From NCBI GenBank assembly GCA_900545545.1, contig UQZO01000029.1:1-16597 (forward strand): a stretch of 16,597 bases of DNA. Reading direction: 5' to 3'. Position 1 is the first letter of the stretch, and each line of letters opens with the position of its first letter. A model generated the notes under the pieces. The model ran no database searches, was not told where the DNA came from, and was given only the letters and a program-made list of their open reading frames with translations. The position numbers and the translations under genes are program-made. Origin of the DNA: an uncultured Subdoligranulum sp. Its GTDB lineage: Bacteria; Bacillota; Clostridia; Oscillospirales; Ruminococcaceae. This document shows, one piece after another, positions 6,071-12,930 of this stretch.

Positions 6071-6517
6071 ATGAGTTTAGGAAGCAGCCTGTATGCCGCC
6101 AGAAGAAAAAGCGGCCTTTCCCAGGAAAATGTGGCCGAAAAATTAGGCGTAAGCCGCCAGACCATTTCCAAATGGGAAACCAACGAAACACTGCCGGATA
6201 TTCGCCAATCCAAAGGGTTGGCCATGCTCTACCACATGACGCTGGATGAGCTCATCGAATACGATTTTGACGAGCAGCAGGCCCAGCAGATGATCGACAG
6301 CGTCAGCGAAAAGGCCCAGGCTAAAATCGACTGGAACAAGGTGTGGAGCAAGAAATATCCGGTGCTTTCCACCTACCCGCAGCAGGTTCGCATCGATGAT
6401 TTTGCCCCCGTGCTGAAAAAGCTGCTTGCCCGGCTGCAAGCGGACTATGGTTACAACCAAACGGATGCCTTCCTTGTCCTGAAGGATATTCTAGCTCGCC
6501 TCTGGAAAGAGCCGTAA
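6071..6517 (+). CDS. XRE/Cro family transcriptional regulator
   Basis: This 148-residue DNA-binding protein has an N-terminal helix-turn-helix of the Xre/Cro type (residues ~5-59) with the recognition-helix pattern VSRQTISKWETNETLPDI. The rest is a ~85-residue tail without a domain I recognise; it is mostly helical and may mediate dimerisation or ligand sensing. Its AGGAGG ribosome site is strong. It is monocistronic, with its own promoter and a perfect terminator. No mobile-element genes touch it, so it looks like a resident chromosomal regulator with unknown targets. Confidence 0.9.
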   Translation: MSLGSSLYAARRKSGLSQENVAEKLGVSRQTISKWETNETLPDIRQSKGLAMLYHMTLDELIEYDFDEQQAQQMIDSVSEKAQAKIDWNKVWSKKYPVLSTYPQQVRIDDFAPVLKKLLARLQADYGYNQTDAFLVLKDILARLWKEP

Positions 6518-6525
6518 TACAGAAG

Positions 6526-6565
6526 CAGCGGCGGATGCCTTTTGTAAGGCATCCGCCGCTGTTTT
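6526..6565 (+). terminator. Terminator of XRE regulator gene
   Basis: A perfect 16-bp stem (6526-6541 with 6546-6561) around a TTGT loop is followed by TTTT. It also stands between this gene and the opposing macro-domain gene ending at 6634. Confidence 0.93.
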
Positions 6566-6633
6566 CCGTTTCACAATATTTCGTCCGATCAGAAAGCCGG
6601 ATAGTGCGCGCAAACACTTTCCGCCTTGCACCG

Positions 6634-7158
6634 TTATACCCTATCATCAAGGCGGGCAGCAAAGTCGGCAAACATTCTTTCGCAGACAGTGCAGGTAGCC
6701 TGGTCAAAAACCACCAGGTAAACCGTCAGGTCATGGTCCTGCAAAAAGGCGCGGATGGTATCCACAGCCACTTTCAGGGCCTGGTCTTTGGGGTAGCCGT
6801 ACACGCCGGAAGAAATCAGCGGAAAAGCTACCGTCCGGCAGCCATAGGCCGCCGCCAGTTCCAGTGAGCTGCGATAGGCCGAAGCCAACAGCGCCTCTTC
6901 CCCGCAGGTACCACCATGCCAGACCGGCCCCACGGTATGGATGACATACCGTGCGGGAAGCCGGTAGCCTTTGGTGATTTTGGCCTGTCCTGTACGGCAG
7001 CCGCCCAGCGTGCGGCATTCCGCCAGCAGCTGCGGCCCGGCCGCACGGTGAATGGCTCCGTCCACACCTCCGCCGCCCAGCAGGCTCTCGTTTGCGGCAT
7101 TGACAATGGCATCCACTTTCATGGTGGTGATGTCGTTTCGTACAATCTGAAAAGGCAT
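6634..7158 (-). CDS. Macro domain protein, likely O-acetyl-ADP-ribose deacetylase
   Basis: This 174-residue protein is a single macro domain. Visible ADP-ribose-binding elements are VDAIVNAAN (with NAAN) near residues 15-23, the GGGGVDGAIHRAAG loop, and SSGVYGYPK near residue 115. The order and spacing match the YmdB/MacroD type, whose members hydrolyse O-acetyl-ADP-ribose and reverse mono-ADP-ribosylation. GGGGAGG precedes the ATG. It is monocistronic and divergent from the DUF2200 gene, with a palindrome overlapping its -35 box. No ADP-ribosyltransferase or sirtuin partner is in the window. Confidence 0.94.
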   Translation of the reverse strand: MPFQIVRNDITTMKVDAIVNAANESLLGGGGVDGAIHRAAGPQLLAECRTLGGCRTGQAKITKGYRLPARYVIHTVGPVWHGGTCGEEALLASAYRSSLELAAAYGCRTVAFPLISSGVYGYPKDQALKVAVDTIRAFLQDHDLTVYLVVFDQATCTVCERMFADFAARLDDRV

Positions 7159-7186
7159 ACAAACACCTCCCCTGTTTCATATCTCC

Positions 7187-7226
7187 ATCATACCACGATG
7201 GACGGCTGCTGACAATTTGCAAATTG
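7187..7226 (-). promoter_or_regulatory. Macro-domain gene promoter with overlapping palindrome
   Basis: On the minus strand TTGTCA (7215-7210) and TATGAT (7192-7187) are separated by 17 bases. CAATTTGCAAATTG at 7213-7226 is a perfect 14-bp palindrome that overlaps the -35 box by three bases, so a bound repressor there would compete with RNA polymerase. Confidence 0.65.
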
Positions 7227-7246
7227 ACCGGGTGCGGCCGCCTTCA

Positions 7247-7276
7247 TTGTGGATGCGGCTGTTTCTATGCTATAAT
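7247..7276 (+). promoter_or_regulatory. Promoter of DUF2200 gene
   Basis: TATAAT at 7271-7276 is a consensus -10 box with an extended TGC before it. TTGTGG at 7247-7252 is a partial -35 at an 18-base spacing. Confidence 0.6.
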
Positions 7277-7307
7277 ACCTTCAACATCACCGACAGGAGG
7301 TCTACCC

Positions 7308-7658
7308 ATGGGAAACGAAGCTGTTTTTGCCATGAAATTCGCCAAAGTCTTTCCGCTGCTGATTGCCAAAGCCGAACGCAAAGGCCGCACCAAAGCGGAA
7401 GTATATGAAGTTACCAACTGGCTTACGGGGTACACCGATGCCGACCTGGACCGTTTTCTGGAAAGCGACCTTGCCTATGGCGACTTTTTCAAAAACGCGC
7501 CCTGCCTGAACGAGAATCGCCGCCTGATCAAGGGCAGTATCTGTGGTGTCAAGGTGGAGACTATCGAAAACCCGCTGATGCAGGAAATCCGGTATCTGGA
7601 CAAGTTGGTGGACGAACTGGCCAAGGGTAAGGCCATGGAGAAGATTTTGCGGAAATGA
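7308..7658 (+). CDS. DUF2200 domain protein
   Basis: This 116-residue soluble protein matches the DUF2200 family over its whole length, with recognisable features KVFPLLIAKAERKGRTK, the VTNWLTGY motif, LIKGSICGVKVE, and a C-terminal IRYLDKLVDELAKGKAME segment. No function is known for the family; it is widely spread in Firmicutes. The start at 7308 is set by AGGAGG 7 bases upstream; the open frame extends further up to 7224 but that would read through the promoter. It may be co-transcribed with the esterase gene 61 bases downstream. Confidence 0.9.
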   Translation: MGNEAVFAMKFAKVFPLLIAKAERKGRTKAEVYEVTNWLTGYTDADLDRFLESDLAYGDFFKNAPCLNENRRLIKGSICGVKVETIENPLMQEIRYLDKLVDELAKGKAMEKILRK

Positions 7659-7719
7659 AACGGCACAAAGGCAACCTGTACCGGGAACACCATAACCACA
7701 AAGCAAGGGGCTTGTTACT

Positions 7720-8394
7720 ATGATCCGCATGACAATTCGAGGCAAAGCCGTGTCCATTTTCCCCAGTGAAAAACCGGGCTCCCCCGCCATTTATCTGAAC
7801 ACCGTTTCCGGGGAGGAGCGGCAGATTTGGGCCGAATTGCAAAAGTTTCCGCTTCCCGATTTTTCTTTGATCACCATCGCCGAATTGGACTGGAACCATG
7901 ATCTGGTTCCCTGGGATCATCCCCCGATCTTCAAAAACGGCCCCACCTGCACCGGCGGCGCGGACAACTATCTGGACCTACTTACCAACGACATTCTGCC
8001 AGCCGCAGAAACCACCCTGCCCGGCCCGCCCTGCTGGCGTGGTCTGGCAGGGTATTCTCTGGCCGGGTTGTTCGCCCTCTACGCTCTATATGGCACCGAT
8101 GTATTTTCTCGCGCCGCCAGTGTATCCGGTTCCCTTTGGTTTCCCGGAATCAAAGAATATCTCACTTCGCGCAATGCCAAGCGCTTGCCGGATTGCCTGT
8201 ATTTTTCCCTGGGGGACAAAGAAAGCAAAACTAGAAATCCCGTTTTAAAAGCCGTCCGGGAAAACACCGAAGCCCTTTGCGCCTATTATCAAGGCAAGGG
8301 GATTCATACGGTATTTCAGCTGAATGCAGGAAATCACTATGACCATGCCGCCCAGCGCACGGCAACGGGAATTGCCTGGTTATTGGCCCACTAG
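7720..8394 (+). CDS. Alpha/beta hydrolase, putative esterase
   Basis: This 224-residue alpha/beta hydrolase has the nucleophile elbow GYSLAG with Ser113, and a C-terminal GNHYDH with a candidate catalytic His206. The likely acid lies in SLGDKES. The arrangement, with SGSLWFPG after the nucleophile, is that of the Fes/IroE-like putative esterase group (esterase D type fold). No signal peptide is seen, so it is cytoplasmic. The substrate is unknown. The ribosome site (AAGGGG, 9 bases away) is modest. It ends 14 bases from the end of the opposing aldo/keto reductase gene with no terminator between, so the two messages overlap at their 3' ends. Confidence 0.88.
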   Translation: MIRMTIRGKAVSIFPSEKPGSPAIYLNTVSGEERQIWAELQKFPLPDFSLITIAELDWNHDLVPWDHPPIFKNGPTCTGGADNYLDLLTNDILPAAETTLPGPPCWRGLAGYSLAGLFALYALYGTDVFSRAASVSGSLWFPGIKEYLTSRNAKRLPDCLYFSLGDKESKTRNPVLKAVRENTEALCAYYQGKGIHTVFQLNAGNHYDHAAQRTATGIAWLLAH

Positions 8395-8408
8395 TTTCAA
8401 CCGCTTGG

Positions 8409-9578
8409 TCACCAGAGTTTCAGTACTCTCACTCCCAGGCGCGCCGCTTTATATATCGGCCCCTCCAGTTCTTTGGCGGAATCCTTCAGTAACTGCCGAA
8501 TGGGCAGATGCTGCGGGCAATGCTGCTCACATTTACCGCAGCCCACACACTGGCCGGCCCCGGTGCCTTTGCGCCGCAGGCCGGTCGTCAGCAGATACTG
8601 AATCTTTGCATGGCGGCCTTCTGCAGCCGCACGGTTATAACTGGCAAACACGCCCGGGATATCCACCCCCGCCGGGCAGGGCTGGCAGTAACCGCAGCCG
8701 GTGCACCCCACCCGCATGGAGGATTGCAGATCAGCCCGCAGCTTTTCCACAAACGCATGTTCCGCAGGGGTCATGCAGCCGGGGCGCGCTTGCTCCGCCT
8801 GGGCGGCATTTTCCCGGATCATCTCCAGACTGTTCATACCGGACAGGACCACCGTAACACCCGGTTGATCCCACAACCAGCGCAGCCCCCATTCGGCAGC
8901 AGAGCGGCCGCTTTCGGCCACCTGCTTCTGGGCATCGGCAGATAACCCGGTGATCAGCCGCCCGCCCCGCAAAGGCTCCATAATAATCACCGGGATGCCT
9001 TTGGCGGCCGCCGCTTCCAAGCCCTTGCGCCCGGCCTGGGTGTGTTCATCCAGATAGTTGTATTGGATCTGGCAGAAATCCCAGTCATAGGCGTTCAGCA
9101 GCTCCAGAAAAGCCGCCGTATCGCCGTGGAAAGAAAAACCGATGCGGCCGATGGCCCCCGCCGCTTTTTTCTCCTCGATCCATTCCCGCACACCCAGGCC
9201 GCACAGCTTTCGCCAGGCGGCCAGATCCGGGAGCATGTGCATCAGGTAAAAGTCGATATAATCGGTGCCCAGACGGGACAGCTGCTCCTGGAAACACCGC
9301 TCGATCCCTGCTTTGGATTTGATCAGATATTGGGGCAGCTTATCGGCAAGCAATACCTTATCGCGGCAATGCAGGCGGCGCAGCGCTTCCCCCAAAGCCG
9401 CTTCGCTGCCGCCGTACACATAGGCGGTATCAAAGTAGTTTACTCCCAGTTTCACGGCTTCCCCGATTTGCTCGGTAACAGCATCCAGATCGATTCGTCC
9501 GCCTTTTTTGGGGAACCGCATGCAGCCGTACCCCAGAACCGAAAGATTTGTACCCGTTTTATCGCAACGATATTGCAT
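8409..9578 (-). CDS. Aldo/keto reductase with C-terminal 4Fe-4S ferredoxin domain
   Basis: This 389-residue oxidoreductase has an N-terminal aldo/keto reductase barrel with the tetrad Asp50, Tyr55, Lys80 and His114 (motifs FDTAYVYGG, LADK, YLMHM). The C-terminal ~90 residues have two cysteine clusters, CTGCGYCQPC and CVGCGKCEQHCP, which bind 4Fe-4S clusters. Such fused forms are common in anaerobes, and the clusters suggest electron exchange with another partner. The start is the ATG at 9578 with AGGAG upstream; the frame is open to 9890 but those residues are not protein-like and cross the promoter. Substrate is unknown. Confidence 0.93.
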   Translation of the reverse strand: MQYRCDKTGTNLSVLGYGCMRFPKKGGRIDLDAVTEQIGEAVKLGVNYFDTAYVYGGSEAALGEALRRLHCRDKVLLADKLPQYLIKSKAGIERCFQEQLSRLGTDYIDFYLMHMLPDLAAWRKLCGLGVREWIEEKKAAGAIGRIGFSFHGDTAAFLELLNAYDWDFCQIQYNYLDEHTQAGRKGLEAAAAKGIPVIIMEPLRGGRLITGLSADAQKQVAESGRSAAEWGLRWLWDQPGVTVVLSGMNSLEMIRENAAQAEQARPGCMTPAEHAFVEKLRADLQSSMRVGCTGCGYCQPCPAGVDIPGVFASYNRAAAEGRHAKIQYLLTTGLRRKGTGAGQCVGCGKCEQHCPQHLPIRQLLKDSAKELEGPIYKAARLGVRVLKLW

Positions 9579-9671
9579 GACGCATTTCTCCTGTAAGTAT
9601 CTGTTTTTCGCCGCACCGCAAAGCAGCCGGTCGGTTGTCTCCTGGAGCGCAACCGCTGTATCATGAATTTT

Positions 9672-9700
9672 ATTATAATCGGCAGTTTCGTAAAACACAA
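9672..9700 (-). promoter_or_regulatory. Promoter of aldo/keto reductase gene
   Basis: On the minus strand TTGTGT (9700-9695) and consensus TATAAT (9677-9672) are 17 bases apart, giving an untranslated leader of about 85 nt. Confidence 0.65.
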
Positions 9701-9713
9701 TCGCAAAACAAAA

Positions 9714-9740
9714 AGCGCAGACCGCACACACGGCTGCGCT
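9714..9740. terminator. Terminator-like hairpin between divergent promoters
   Basis: AGCGCAG and CCG pair with CGG and CTGCGCT around one bulged base and a 6-nt loop. The minus strand continues directly with TTTTGTTTT, and the plus strand reaches TTTTT after four bases. It lies upstream of both the reductase and the chromate-transporter promoters, so it has no obvious gene to end; it may insulate the two or close a short unannotated RNA. Confidence 0.5.
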
Positions 9741-9757
9741 TCTGTTTTTGGCAAGAC

Positions 9758-9771
9758 CTGGCAGGTGCCAG
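9758..9771. repeat. Short inverted repeat, possible operator
   Basis: CTGGCA and TGCCAG are separated by two bases, forming a perfect 6-bp dyad between the two divergent promoters. It may be a regulator site; no partner regulator is identified. Confidence 0.35.
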
Positions 9772-9818
9772 CAGCACTTTCCAACAAAAAACGTATCGTC
9801 TCCATAACAAATTATCAT

Positions 9819-9847
9819 TTTACGCGGCTGCTTTTTTGCTGTATGAT
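9819..9847 (+). promoter_or_regulatory. Promoter of chromate transporter genes
   Basis: TATGAT at 9842-9847 is a good -10 box. TTTACG at 9819-9824 fits four of six -35 positions at a 17-base spacing. The first gene starts 29 bases downstream. Confidence 0.55.
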
Positions 9848-9875
9848 AAATACAAATGAGTATGGGAGGGTCAAC

Positions 9876-10463
9876 ATGGATAAAAACCAACAGCCCATGA
9901 CGCGTGCGGCGCGTCTGCGTGCCTTATTTTTCAGTACACTGTACATCAGCGCCTTTACCTTCGGCGGCGGTTTTGTCATCGTCACCTTTATGAAACGCAA
10001 GTTCGTGGACGAACTGCATTGGATCGACGAGCAGGAAATGCTTGATATGGCAGCGCTTGCCCAGTCCTCCCCCGGTGCCATTGCCGTAAACGCCGCCATT
10101 CTGGTGGGGTGGAATGTAGAGGGGCTTTTGGGCATGGTCGTTGCGGTAACAGGTACCATTATCCCGCCAATGGTCATTCTCTCGGTCATTTCCTTTTTCT
10201 ATGCCGTGTTTGCTTCCAACGTATACGTTGCCCTGGTCCTGAAAGGCATGCAGGCCGGTGTTGCCGCCGTCATTCTTGACGTTGTCTGCGGCTTGGGCGG
10301 CAATGTGCTGAAAACCAGATCCGTTGTCTACATCGCGCTGATGGTTTTGGCCTTTGTTGCCAGCTTTTTCTTTGATGTCAACGTGATTCTCATCATTCTG
10401 GCCGCAGCGGTATTTGGTGTGGCGCGCGCCTTGTTCCAGCTGAAAAAGGAGGCCAAACAATGA
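9876..10463 (+). CDS. Chromate transporter, first half-size subunit (CHR family)
   Basis: This 195-residue membrane protein has about six helices and carries the CHR domain once: FGGGFVIVTFMKRKFV near the start, then SSPGAIAVNAAILVGW. Full-length ChrA proteins have two such domains in one chain; here they are separate genes, a form known in Firmicutes, and the two products are expected to work as a pair of opposite membrane topology. Known relatives export chromate, but the natural role in a gut anaerobe is uncertain. GGGAGG precedes the ATG at 9876; earlier in-frame starts read through the promoter. It overlaps the second subunit gene by 4 bases (ATGA). Confidence 0.93.
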   Translation: MDKNQQPMTRAARLRALFFSTLYISAFTFGGGFVIVTFMKRKFVDELHWIDEQEMLDMAALAQSSPGAIAVNAAILVGWNVEGLLGMVVAVTGTIIPPMVILSVISFFYAVFASNVYVALVLKGMQAGVAAVILDVVCGLGGNVLKTRSVVYIALMVLAFVASFFFDVNVILIILAAAVFGVARALFQLKKEAKQ

Positions 10464-11026
10464 TTTACCTGCAACTTTTCATCAGCTTTTTGCAAGTTGG
10501 CCTGTTCAGCGTGGGCGGTGGTTACGCAGCCATGCCGCTGATCCAGAACCAGGTGGTGGAGCTTCATCCCTGGCTGACCCTGCAGGAGTTCACTGACCTG
10601 ATCACCATTGCCGAAATGACGCCGGGGCCCATTGCCGTAAACTCCGCCACCTTTGTGGGCATCCGAATCGCCGGTATCCCCGGTGCCATCATTGCCACCC
10701 TGGGCTGCACTACTCCCGCCCTGATTCTGGTATCCCTGCTGGCCTACGTTTACAAAAAATACCGCGATATCTCGGTATTGCAAAACGTTCTGGCCTGCCT
10801 GCGCCCCGTAGTGGTGGCGCTGATTCTGGGCGCCGGGCTTTCCATTTTGGCCATGGTGCTCTTTGACGGTCAGGTCCCTTCTCTTGATACAGTAGACTGG
10901 ATTGGCGCCGGCAGCTTCGTGGTTGCCTTTATTCTGCTGCGGAAGTTCAAGTGGAACCCGATCCTGACCATGTGCCTGTGCGGTGTCGCCGGGCTGGTCC
11001 TCAACCTGTTGATTCCCGCGGTTTGA
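10460..11026 (+). CDS. Chromate transporter, second half-size subunit (CHR family)
   Basis: This 188-residue membrane protein is a paralogue of the preceding one: FSVGGGYAAMPLI near the start, then MTPGPIAVNSATFVG, a hydrophobic loop-rich middle and a C-terminal pair of helices. It lacks the ~20-residue charged N-terminal extension of its partner. The start codon overlaps the partner's stop by four bases and an AAGGAGG site sits just before it, so the two are translationally coupled and made in equal amounts. A terminator follows directly, closing a two-gene operon. Confidence 0.93.
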   Translation: MIYLQLFISFLQVGLFSVGGGYAAMPLIQNQVVELHPWLTLQEFTDLITIAEMTPGPIAVNSATFVGIRIAGIPGAIIATLGCTTPALILVSLLAYVYKKYRDISVLQNVLACLRPVVVALILGAGLSILAMVLFDGQVPSLDTVDWIGAGSFVVAFILLRKFKWNPILTMCLCGVAGLVLNLLIPAV

Positions 11027-11035
11027 TCCGATACG

Positions 11036-11073
11036 GCAGGGTGCTCCCCAAGGGGCGCCCTGCTTATTTTTTT
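11036..11073 (+). terminator. Terminator of chromate transporter operon
   Basis: GCAGGG-T-GC with TCCCC pairs with GGGG and GCGCCCTGC across a two-base loop (one G-T wobble), followed by TTATTTTTTT. It is strong and directional for the plus strand, and it overlaps the far end of the AraC remnant on the other strand. Confidence 0.9.
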
Positions 11074-11220
11074 GCTGGTACGCCCGATACTCCGCCGGGG
11101 CCCGGCCAACGCATTTGGGAAGCCGGTAGCGAAACCGCTCAGACTGGAATATTCCCCTCCGTCAGCCTCGCCCTGCTTATGCTCCGCCATGTATTCGATG
11201 GACGGGCTGTTCAGGCGCGG
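11060..11220 (-). pseudogene. Decayed AraC-family regulator, C-terminal end only
   Basis: On the minus strand, segments in order read SIEYMAEHKQGE, then GYSSLSGFATGF-like (EYSSLSGFATGFPNALAG), then after a shift of frame APAEYRAYQQKNK. Together these follow the AraC/XylS DNA-binding domain: first helix, second helix-turn-helix (YSSLSGFATAFxxAFG), and the closing sPaEYR motif. The stretch between the first two pieces, where the first HTH recognition helix should be, is shortened, and the frameshift lies near 11100. No start or N-terminal domain can be found before the MarR promoter. It is an inactivated remnant; the rest of 11220-11370 holds no recognisable gene. Confidence 0.55.
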
Positions 11221-11370
11221 GAGATCACCGGCTTCAGTGCTCTCGGTCGTTGTGTGCATTTTCCAAAGGCATCTGCGTTTGGCTGTATTTCCACGCTTTA
11301 CATTCGGATACACCCCGCTGAAAGGGTGTGCAAAACGGACAATCCGCAAATATTTGTCGGATACCTGCTA

Positions 11371-11412
11371 TTGACAAAAGAAACCCAAAGGCATATGATT
11401 AACATCGTTAAT
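11371..11412 (+). promoter_or_regulatory. MarR-FUSC operon promoter and operator
   Basis: TTGACA at 11371-11376 is a perfect -35 box, 17 bases before TATGAT (11394-11399). The perfect dyad ATTAAC-ATC-GTTAAT (11398-11412) begins in the -10 box and covers the start point. This is the usual place for MarR autorepression, so the adjacent regulator probably binds here. Confidence 0.75.
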
Positions 11413-11432
11413 TATATGGAAAGGAGCTTCCT

Positions 11433-11879
11433 ATGGAGTGGACAGACATGGTTCATTACCAGCAACAGATGCAAAAAATCATGCGCTCTTTACTGCCCGA
11501 GCATAAGGCCGGACTGACTGTCAGCGAGTGTGAACTTTTGGCTCACCTTTATTTGCGCCCTGAACAAAACACCCCCGTTCTGCTCAGCCAGGGCAGCGGG
11601 ATGAAAAAAGAAGCGGTAAGCCGCTGCCTGAAATCACTTTATGAAAAAGACTGCATTTCCAAGCAGAAAAGCACTACCGACGAGCGAAGCTACCAGTTGT
11701 TTATCACCGAAACCGGTCTGGCCCAATTGAAAAAAGGCTACGAAAATATATTGCAGCCCTTTTATGATTTGTGGCGAAGTTCCGGCAAGGATTTTGAGAT
11801 GTTCATGTACTATGCGGACAGACTTGCCGCGCACATAGAGAAAGGGAAAGAAACTACCCATGAAGATGAAATTTTATGA
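11433..11879 (+). CDS. MarR family transcriptional regulator
   Basis: This 148-residue winged-helix regulator shows the MarR core: LTVSECELLAHLYLRPEQ leading into the recognition helix (MKKEAVSRCLKSLYEKDCI), then the wing with the conserved DERS sequence (STTDERSYQLFITETG), and long dimerisation helices at both ends. MarR proteins bind as dimers and are usually released by small aromatic or phenolic ligands. It has an AAAGGAG ribosome site and a palindrome over its promoter, pointing to autorepression. It overlaps the FUSC gene by 20 bases, so the two are co-expressed and the regulator most likely controls that exporter. Confidence 0.93.
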   Translation: MEWTDMVHYQQQMQKIMRSLLPEHKAGLTVSECELLAHLYLRPEQNTPVLLSQGSGMKKEAVSRCLKSLYEKDCISKQKSTTDERSYQLFITETGLAQLKKGYENILQPFYDLWRSSGKDFEMFMYYADRLAAHIEKGKETTHEDEIL

Positions 11880-12930
11880 TGCCCTGCAGTTGGACCCTGC
11901 CATTCTCAAACGGCACATTGCTGCTTGTGATACCAAGCAGGAAAAACTGTATTACTGGACGGCTATGGCGGTGCGTTCCATACTGATTGTTGCTTTCGCC
12001 ATCGTGTTCATAAGTTTGCTGTCCGCCGTATTCGGGGCGGACAATACCCCGCTGGCGGTAGCGCTGTTTTGCATTATGCTGGGCATCCGTTTTGTGAATT
12101 TTGAATACTGCATCAGAGATTCCCTCCTGACTCTGGCTGTAGCGCTGGTCATTCTGGTTCTGGGACCCAGTGCTGCGGCCGTTCTCCCGCCAATCTTTTT
12201 GATCTCCTTGCACTTTGTCTGCTTTTTCTCACTTCTGTATATTACGACCCAGCGCCCCGAAATGGGAAACGGCGGATTGTACAGTTTTGCATATGTCTAT
12301 CTCACAGGCAATCCTGTCATCGGAGAGGTTTTGGTCCGTCGCGGTCTTCTGGCGCTGACCGGATATCTGCTCTGTGGTGCCATCCTGTTTGCGAAGCATC
12401 GCCATCAGCACAAAGCCGTCCGGTTCCGCCATGTGGTGCGGCAGTTTGATTTGTCCGCCCCCGTCTGTCTGTGGCAGTTCCGCATGGCGCTTGGCGTAAG
12501 TCTGGTTCTGACGGCCGGGCAGCTTTTTGGTGTGGAGCGTTTTATGTGGATGGGCTTTGCCTGCGCTTCCCTTCTGTCGGAATATCCCTATTCCAGCAAT
12601 GCCCTCCCCCGCTTTCGGCAGCGGATCATCGGTGCCATTGCCGGTTCCTGCGCGTTTTTGGTTCTGTATTTGATTAATCCGGAATCCATGCACTCCCTGC
12701 TGGGCCCTCTGGGCGGGTTATGCATGGGCTTTTGCACCGATTACCGCTACAAGACTGCTATGAACTGCTTTGGCGCACTGATGCTGGGCGCCGGCATCTA
12801 CGGAATCCAGGGCGCTGTGGTCCTGCGAATTGTCGATACAATTCTGGGGGTAACTTTTGGTTTGATTTTTGCGACGCTCTTTCACCGGCTGGTGGCCATC
12901 CGCTTTTTGCCTGAACCTCAAACCAAGTAA
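11860..12930 (+). CDS. FUSC family membrane protein (aromatic-compound exporter-like)
   Basis: This 356-residue protein has two groups of transmembrane helices (about residues 35-180 and 205-345) separated by a charged cytoplasmic-looking stretch (AKHRHQHKAVRFRHVVRQFD). That two-fold pattern, with QFRMALGVSLVLTAGQLFG opening the second half, fits the FUSC/YccS-like family related to fusaric acid and aromatic-acid exporters. It starts inside the marR gene (20-base overlap) with AGGGAAAG upstream. The pairing with MarR suggests an inducible efflux role for a toxic small molecule, which is inference. Its last 13 bases are overlapped on the other strand by the recombinase frame. Confidence 0.82.
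   Translation: MKMKFYDALQLDPAILKRHIAACDTKQEKLYYWTAMAVRSILIVAFAIVFISLLSAVFGADNTPLAVALFCIMLGIRFVNFEYCIRDSLLTLAVALVILVLGPSAAAVLPPIFLISLHFVCFFSLLYITTQRPEMGNGGLYSFAYVYLTGNPVIGEVLVRRGLLALTGYLLCGAILFAKHRHQHKAVRFRHVVRQFDLSAPVCLWQFRMALGVSLVLTAGQLFGVERFMWMGFACASLLSEYPYSSNALPRFRQRIIGAIAGSCAFLVLYLINPESMHSLLGPLGGLCMGFCTDYRYKTAMNCFGALMLGAGIYGIQGAVVLRIVDTILGVTFGLIFATLFHRLVAIRFLPEPQTK

Noticed and set aside
9579..9890. N-terminal extension of the aldo/keto reductase
   Set aside because: It would cross the gene's own promoter and a terminator hairpin; homologues begin with the MQYRxDKTG-type start at 9578.
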